NCBI RefSeq assembly: GCF_014230145.1
Contig: NZ_JACHVC010000012.1
Coordinates: forward strand, 935,001-999,000
Direction of reading: 5' to 3'
DNA: 64,000 bases
Source: Pelagicoccus albus
GTDB lineage: Bacteria > Verrucomicrobiota > Verrucomicrobiia > Opitutales > Opitutaceae
Position 1 is the first letter of the stretch; each line of letters opens with the position of its first letter. Of the stretch, positions 60,401 through 64,000 are shown one piece after another. A model generated the notes under the pieces. It saw nothing but the letters and a program-made list of their open reading frames with translations, was not told where the DNA came from and searched no databases. The position numbers and the translations under genes were made by a program.

Positions 60401-61023
60401 GAGGCAAGGTCTGAAATGCTGCTATTGAGGCGGCTTCCGGCCAAAGTGTTTTCGGAGTAATAACCGATGTCGTTTTCTGAATTGGTCACTTCGAAGGGAG
60501 AGAGCTCATAGACTTGCTCTTCATCCACGTCGTCTTGTCCGTTCATTACCGAGGCGGGAACCGCGATGGCCACGATTCCCCGAAAAAGCTTTATGAGCCT
60601 TCGTTTCTTTGTTGAGTCAGGTAAATTCATTTGGGGGTCTAAATCTTCAATGTTGGGTGTAGTTTCTGGGGTATCCGAACGGTTCGCTTCTTTGCGAACT
60701 GCAGATCGTTTCAATATTCCAAACGCTCTCCCTCCACTAACCGGGACGGCCACGAGTGGGGTGCCCTCCAGCATCAGATCCAACGCCTTTTGGACTTCGT
60801 ACCATCCCTTTACCGCGTTGGTAGGAACGGATGACGAACTTCCTACGGAGATAAGTATCTCCACCTCCCCTTGAGCCGCAGCGACCTTTAAGGTTTGAGC
60901 GACTAGACCAGCCTCCACTTCGAACAGTTTCGGCTCTGTATCGGCACGCAGAATACAGGTCCACGCTAGCATGCAGCCAACGAAGATCGACCAAACGTTG
61001 CGTTGGCAACGACTGCGAATCAT
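57403..61023 (-). CDS. TonB-dependent receptor with N-terminal STN domain
   Basis: A 1206-residue outer-membrane receptor. Residues 1-27 are a signal peptide. An STN domain (about 30-105, FEVEAGLVAQTLKVAAAQGE) binds the FecR-type regulator in the periplasm. A spacer then leads to a second hydrophobic stretch at about 143-160 (IKLFRGIVAIAVPASVM) just after an internal Met132. The TonB-box-like ELSPFEVTNSE (about 173) precedes the plug (VEINRGPNSILFGLGSAAGI, 310-330 region), and a 22-strand barrel ends in aromatic FFFTTTLAF. It is encoded behind the FecR gene, so it is likely the target and trigger of that system. Ligand unknown, probably a polysaccharide fragment or siderophore. Confidence 0.92.
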   Translation of the reverse strand: MIRSRCQRNVWSIFVGCMLAWTCILRADTEPKLFEVEAGLVAQTLKVAAAQGEVEILISVGSSSSVPTNAVKGWYEVQKALDLMLEGTPLVAVPVSGGRAFGILKRSAVRKEANRSDTPETTPNIEDLDPQMNLPDSTKKRRLIKLFRGIVAIAVPASVMNGQDDVDEEQVYELSPFEVTNSENDIGYYSENTLAGSRLNSSISDLASSITVVTDQQLEDTAAVDINDVFLYEANTEGLGNYTAYSVDKSGAINDVGAGKSNGGTASGPATANRVRGIAPADTARDYFPSIARIPFDSYNTKTVEINRGPNSILFGLGSAAGIVNQSQDKAVIGNDFGEVQVRFGSHDAFRASAQYNKTVIDDILAVNFAVLREERGFRRKPSYDDTDRQYLALTYSPSERTTIRGTYENYENENRRPNNVTPRDMVTPWIEAGSPTWNAVDRTYTINGEVFGPIDDNADLPAGLTTSSGRPVLNFDQGVLTSAHQRSLGISPDTVDGNSVYRMMRTDGDNTQPLFIYPGVTDQSLYDWESVNIVSSNVGSADATIKSLELDQQILPNLYLNLGYFEEEYEANNSYFIGQQTGATIEIDVNEVLLDGSANPNFLRPFIEVREPDAFTQVEENSSWRATLAYEFDFTHSDNWTKHLGSHRAMGLVSSRSYDTAYYRWRQVVTSDNAWVNQENYTSGTGGAIYRRLYLGDDSGNVDYDPGIVLNEPRIFTMPIGYASGDLAGNAPISSWDWTTESVTHDEVLHFVSTAGQTNTDSEAVVLQSRFWEDKIITTLGFRTDDNEGRSSSFPVIDPTTGQPDPADVGTSFGDWQSVSGDTSSKGIVFKPTDWLNFHYNESDNFTPAGVVYDMSTGQPLPLPTGEGKDWGVGLNLLEGKLYANLNFFEAGQINSRVGSTGTFIWRMGYFDEDFFGDWAAAVADAEGLTGAAAEARIDEITQYPDNYHTYNDSVQGTSTLEAKGTELQVIYNPLRNWNIKFNLARQETVFSDIAPEYTNWLAVRLPIWQNATSTALPEGFQSFWDYNNDSIDTPVDIGLKRNALHGVLNTPAKWFNANVDSQMALQRTLAGKKTPGQREWRWNVISNYVFTDGKFEGLGIGGSARWEDAAIIGYLAAEADDDGLIRRLDPDKPVYSGEEFHVDLWASYKMEIMEGKADLKFQLNIRDVLEDGDLQPIAINPDGEKTAYRIVDPRQFFFTTTLAF

Positions 61024-61145
61024 TTAGGCAAAACTGGGGTAAGGGGACTAGGGGCATACTTCAGTCAGTACACCCCCTATGACACTTCAGATTTAAAAAT
61101 TAACTAAAACAAATTTATGGATACAAGAATTAAGAAACTAAAAAA

Positions 61146-62201
61146 CTATTCGCCGCTGTGTAGTATGATTTTGGATAAGCCTACTCGCTCCGCCCTTACG
61201 TGGTCTGTTAAGACAAGGAGCTCAACAAACTCATCAAGGCGATTCGGACGAAAGGCAGCTGTAACCGGAATCGCATTTAAGGCAACGTCGGCGATCACAA
61301 TCTGCGTATGATTACGACGATTAAACTCGAGGATAACTTCGGATAGGGGCGTATCCGTAAAATCTAACATTTCGTTTTTCCATGCCAGTCTTTGCGAAAT
61401 TTCTTCCTCCTCAACATCTTGGACGACTGGAGCCACTGGTTCCTTGTTGAGAGCGACCACTGAAAACTGGCCAGCATGCAGCTTGCGTACTAGAGGCTCT
61501 TTCTCCTCGACGATGCTTTCGTTGGTAGTTGCGATTGACGGATTCATAAGTACCCGCCCTTCGGTCACAATCACTTCCACTTGGTCAGGGTTTAAGGATA
61601 CGTTAAAGGCAGTGCCAACCGCCTGAACCACTGCCCCGCGGGCACGAACAACGAAGGGACGATTGACATCCTTCGCCACCGTGAAATGGGCCTCCCCAGA
61701 AAGGAGATCGATCAAACGCTTATCATCGAGAAAGCGTACGGAAACTTGCGCCCCGCGGTTGAGTTCGACGATGGAGCCATCCTCCAATACGTGGTGCTCG
61801 TAGAAACGAGCCGATTCGCCTGATGCGAGCAAAGTTACAGCACCGTCATCGCCGTCGGAAACGAAATTCCAAACGAGCAAGGTCATCGCTAAAACAGCGG
61901 CCAAGCCAGAAACGAACCGATACCAGACCACGCTGGCCCGTTTTTCCGGCACTGCCAAAAGATCGGGGTTAGGCTCTAAGCTGTGCTCGGGACGCCACTG
62001 CGCCAGCAAGTCCATGGAGCGCCACACCGCTTCGCGTTCACGATAAACCGCAGCATGATCCGGATCTTCGGCCAGCCAGTCGAAAAATGCGTCCTGCTCT
62101 TGAGCGGTGATGCCGCGATCGTGTTTGGCGATCCATTCAGAGGCCTCTTCTTTAATTCGTTCCTCTCTTCGAGGATCGGACGGTTTGCTCTCGTCACTCA
62201 T
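61146..62201 (-). CDS. FecR-family anti-sigma regulator
   Basis: About 351 residues from the ATG at 62201, which overlaps the sigma gene stop (ATGA). The cytoplasmic N-terminus has the DUF4880-like pattern EWIAKHDRGITAQEQDAFFD then WLAEDPDHAAVYRE. One membrane helix (RFVSGLAAVLAMTLLVWNFV). The periplasmic FecR domain (SARFYEHHVLEDGSIVELNR, then VQAVGTAFNVSLNPDQVEVI) and a C-terminal secretin/TonB-like segment (EVILEFNRRNHTQIVIAD) complete it. It should hold the sigma factor until the receptor's STN domain signals ligand. Confidence 0.9.
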   Translation of the reverse strand: MSDESKPSDPRREERIKEEASEWIAKHDRGITAQEQDAFFDWLAEDPDHAAVYREREAVWRSMDLLAQWRPEHSLEPNPDLLAVPEKRASVVWYRFVSGLAAVLAMTLLVWNFVSDGDDGAVTLLASGESARFYEHHVLEDGSIVELNRGAQVSVRFLDDKRLIDLLSGEAHFTVAKDVNRPFVVRARGAVVQAVGTAFNVSLNPDQVEVIVTEGRVLMNPSIATTNESIVEEKEPLVRKLHAGQFSVVALNKEPVAPVVQDVEEEEISQRLAWKNEMLDFTDTPLSEVILEFNRRNHTQIVIADVALNAIPVTAAFRPNRLDEFVELLVLTDHVRAERVGLSKIILHSGE

Positions 62202-62734
62202 AACTTGCCAGTCTCGCAATAGCGGCCCACGAAATCCGCGCACTTGTTTACCCCGATGGAAATCTGGGCATTCACGGTGCGGGCCGAAATATTCAATTTG
62301 CGGGCGATGTCCCTTTGAGACATCCCGTATACTTTTCGTAAGGTAAAAATTTGCCTGCAGCGATCCGGCAGCGACTGGATCGCCTTAGTGAGAATCTCCA
62401 ACTCTTGATTGCGAGCTACCGCCTCATGCACTCCTTCAGCGCCGTCGATGAACTCACAGTCTTCAATCGGCAAAGCGGTCGTCTCGCCTCGGACCTTGGC
62501 ATGGCGGACCGAATTCAACGCCAAGTTTCTGGCTGTCGCGAACAGGAAGGCTTTGGGGGCTTTGACCTCCTTTTGGGCATGGGCCTTCATGACCTTTAGG
62601 TAAGCTTCCTGCATCACATCATCTAAATCGACACCGGAGGGGAAACGGCTTCGCAACCAGGCGCGTAACATACTGTCGTGCGGTTGCAGGTGTTCGCGGA
62701 ACCAATCGCTTTCGTCGGGGGATTCGGGGGGCAT
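62198..62734 (-). CDS. ECF sigma factor of the FecR/TonB system
   Basis: About 178 residues from the ATG at 62734; a GTG at 62782 would add 16 residues. Region 2 is at LDDVMQEAYLKVMKAHAQKE and AFLFATARNLALNSVR, and region 4 has LPDRCRQIFTLRKVYGMSQR then DIARKLNISARTVNAQISIG. This is the FecI-type layout with FecR directly behind, and the receptor third. It likely drives its own receptor operon, including the VCBS gene. Confidence 0.92.
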   Translation of the reverse strand: MPPESPDESDWFREHLQPHDSMLRAWLRSRFPSGVDLDDVMQEAYLKVMKAHAQKEVKAPKAFLFATARNLALNSVRHAKVRGETTALPIEDCEFIDGAEGVHEAVARNQELEILTKAIQSLPDRCRQIFTLRKVYGMSQRDIARKLNISARTVNAQISIGVNKCADFVGRYCETGKL

Positions 62735-62811
62735 AATACTGGGCAAAAGTTGGTTAGAGAGTGGCGCTCGTCCAAGAGACACCTACCTCCGTCAAAATGA
62801 CTAAAAGATTG

Positions 62812-62955
62812 GCTGGAAATAGGTCAACACAGAGACCTTTCAGGCGGGCGAATTGTCGACAGATCCCTTGAGCCTGGTGGCGATGTCCCCTCTTCTCCGT
62901 TTTGCCCGCCTATCTTGTTGACCCTTTCACCAGAAAGAATAGCCAAGTACTCCCC
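62812..62955. repeat. MITE-like inverted repeat upstream of icd and the sigma gene
   Basis: Nested arms occur in opposite orientation: GGTCAACA (62822-62829) with TGTTGACC (62916-62923), AGGCGGGC (62842-62849) with GCCCGCCT (62904-62911), and ATTGGCT near 62814 with TAGCCAA near 62942. The arms are about 45 bp and imperfect. It fills the divergent gap between the sigma factor and icd genes and may influence both promoters. Confidence 0.6.
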
Positions 62956-62998
62956 TTAACATGCTATTGAAGGGCAATAATCCACGGTCTCGACAAAA

Positions 62999-64000
62999 AT
63001 GAGCACAGAAAAATCTACCATCATCTACACCAAGACAGACGAAGCGCCCGCGCTTGCCACCTATTCCTTCCTTCCCATGGTGCAGGCCTTCGCCAAATCA
63101 GCTGGAGTTTCCGTCGAGACTCGAGACATCTCGCTCGCTGGCCGAATCCTGGCCCATTTTCCAGAAAACCTGACCGAAGCCCAGCGCATCGGAGACCACC
63201 TTGCCGAACTCGGCGAGCTGGCCACCAAGCCGGAAGCCAACATCATCAAGCTTCCCAACATCTCCGCTTCCATCCCGCAGCTCAACGCAGCCATCAAGGA
63301 GCTTCAGGACCACGGATACGACATCCCAAGCTACCCTTCCGATCCCAAAACCGACGCTGAAAAGGAAATCAAGGCTCGCTACGCCAAGGTACTCGGTTCC
63401 GCGGTGAATCCAGTGCTTCGCGAGGGCAACTCCGACCGACGCGCTCCAGGAGCCGTTAAGAATTACGCCAAGAAAAACCCACACTCCATGGGCAAGTGGA
63501 CTGCCGCTTCCAAGACCCGCGTTGCGACCATGGGCAAGGACGACTTCTTCTCCAACGAAAAGTCAGTCACCGTCCCCGAAGCGACCACCGTGGATATCGT
63601 CCTCACCACCGCTTCCGGCGAAAAGCAGGTCCTCAAGTCAGGACTCGCCCTCAAAGCAGGCGAAATCATCGACGGCACTTTCATGTCCGCCAAGGCCCTC
63701 GACGCCTTCCTCGCAGAGCAAGTAGAAGCGGCCAAGAAGGAAGAAGTCCTCTTTTCCCTTCACATGAAGGCCACCATGATGAAGGTCTCCGACCCGATCA
63801 TCTTCTCCCATGGCGTTAAGGCCTACTTCGCGGACCTCATCGCCAAGCATGGCGACACCCTCGCCGAGCTGGGAGTGGATTTCAAAAACGGATTCGGCGA
63901 CCTCGTCTCCAAGATCGAAAGCCTGCCAGCCGACAAGAAGGCTGAAATCGAAGCGGACATCCAAGCCGCCTACACAAGCGGACCCGACCTCGCCATGGTC
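62999..64000 (+). CDS. icd: Monomeric NADP-dependent isocitrate dehydrogenase (5' part)
   Basis: The first 334 residues of an open frame that leaves the window at its right edge. [20 protein letters not shown], then [20 protein letters not shown], is the opening of the ~740-residue monomeric IDH family. [20 protein letters not shown] and [20 protein letters not shown] then [12 protein letters not shown] carry substrate- and metal-binding residues (S, R, R). The enzyme converts isocitrate to 2-oxoglutarate with NADP in the citric acid cycle. Start ATG follows a purine stretch; the gene has its own upstream region that holds the MITE-like repeat. Confidence 0.93.
   Translation, partial: MSTEKSTIIYTKTDEAPALATYSFLPMVQAFAKSAGVSVETRDISLAGRILAHFPENLTEAQRIGDHLAELGELATKPEANIIKLPNISASIPQLNAAIKELQDHGYDIPSYPSDPKTDAEKEIKARYAKVLGSAVNPVLREGNSDRRAPGAVKNYAKKNPHSMGKWTAASKTRVATMGKDDFFSNEKSVTVPEATTVDIVLTTASGEKQVLKSGLALKAGEIIDGTFMSAKALDAFLAEQVEAAKKEEVLFSLHMKATMMKVSDPIIFSHGVKAYFADLIAKHGDTLAELGVDFKNGFGDLVSKIESLPADKKAEIEADIQAAYTSGPDLAMV

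Overview
The gene content points to a Gram-negative bacterium of the Verrucomicrobiota, most likely an Opitutae-type marine or soil heterotroph. This is inferred from protein families and is not proven by a marker gene. Supporting signs are a large TonB receptor carrying an STN domain with a FecR/ECF-sigma pair, giant VCBS/UnbV proteins, a GH105-BNR polysaccharide enzyme, a DUF4956 gene beside a Cthe_2159-like gene, and many short noncoding repeats between genes. Most genes are packed head to tail with ATGA-type stop/start overlaps.

Layout. 1-8461: tail of an unknown gene, a secreted GH105-BNR enzyme, an HDOD protein, then a coupled run of a TPR protein, an Lsm/TPR-like exported protein and an ExbB-type channel, followed by rsmD. 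8462-13696: repeat-rich spacer, the DUF4956/Cthe_2159-like pair, an EF-G-like GTPase and rsmE. 13747-17675: a sugar ABC importer (binding protein plus two permeases) whose two permease genes are split by a cassette of inverted repeats carrying a GxxExxY (PDDEXK_3) gene. 18029-23508: CPBP protease, fused DctQM TRAP permease, FetAB-like ABC exporter, Gfo/Idh/MocA oxidoreductase. 23572-25801: TonB-C protein, ECF sigma factor, Spy-like protein and a small membrane protein.

26543-36841 (minus strand) is a translationally coupled run: YceI, Idi, polyprenyl synthase, FtsX-type permease, LolD-type ATPase, a CcoN-like heme-copper protein that seems to lack part of its CuB site, a small membrane protein, an MFS-like protein, a CcoO-like diheme cytochrome, an OmpR-type regulator, a histidine kinase, and an MBL hydrolase at the end. 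I read this as one isoprenoid/redox module of unknown function.

36948-47078: assorted genes (YtfJ-like, GNAT, DUF3127, a glycosyltransferase, a repeat protein), tRNA-Gly(UCC) with promoter and terminator, an orphan phage-type tail sheath gene, gamma-glutamyltransferase, an AI-2E/PerM protein and an unknown gene. 47516-49271: a four-gene envelope-stress-type operon (YqjD/YqjE/DUF3618/DUF883-like). 49558-53759: a tight amidoligase cluster (C39-like peptidase, RimK-like ATP-grasp, GCS2-like ligase, N-formylglutamate amidohydrolase-like), probably making or trimming an unknown amide-linked small molecule or peptide.

53756-62734: an uptake module of a 1207-residue VCBS/UnbV protein, an STN-TonB receptor, a FecR anti-sigma protein and an ECF sigma factor. 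62999-64000 is the 5' part of a monomeric NADP-isocitrate dehydrogenase gene that runs off the window.

The most interesting items are the repeat-flanked GxxExxY insertion, the isoprenoid/heme-copper operon and the amidoligase cluster.
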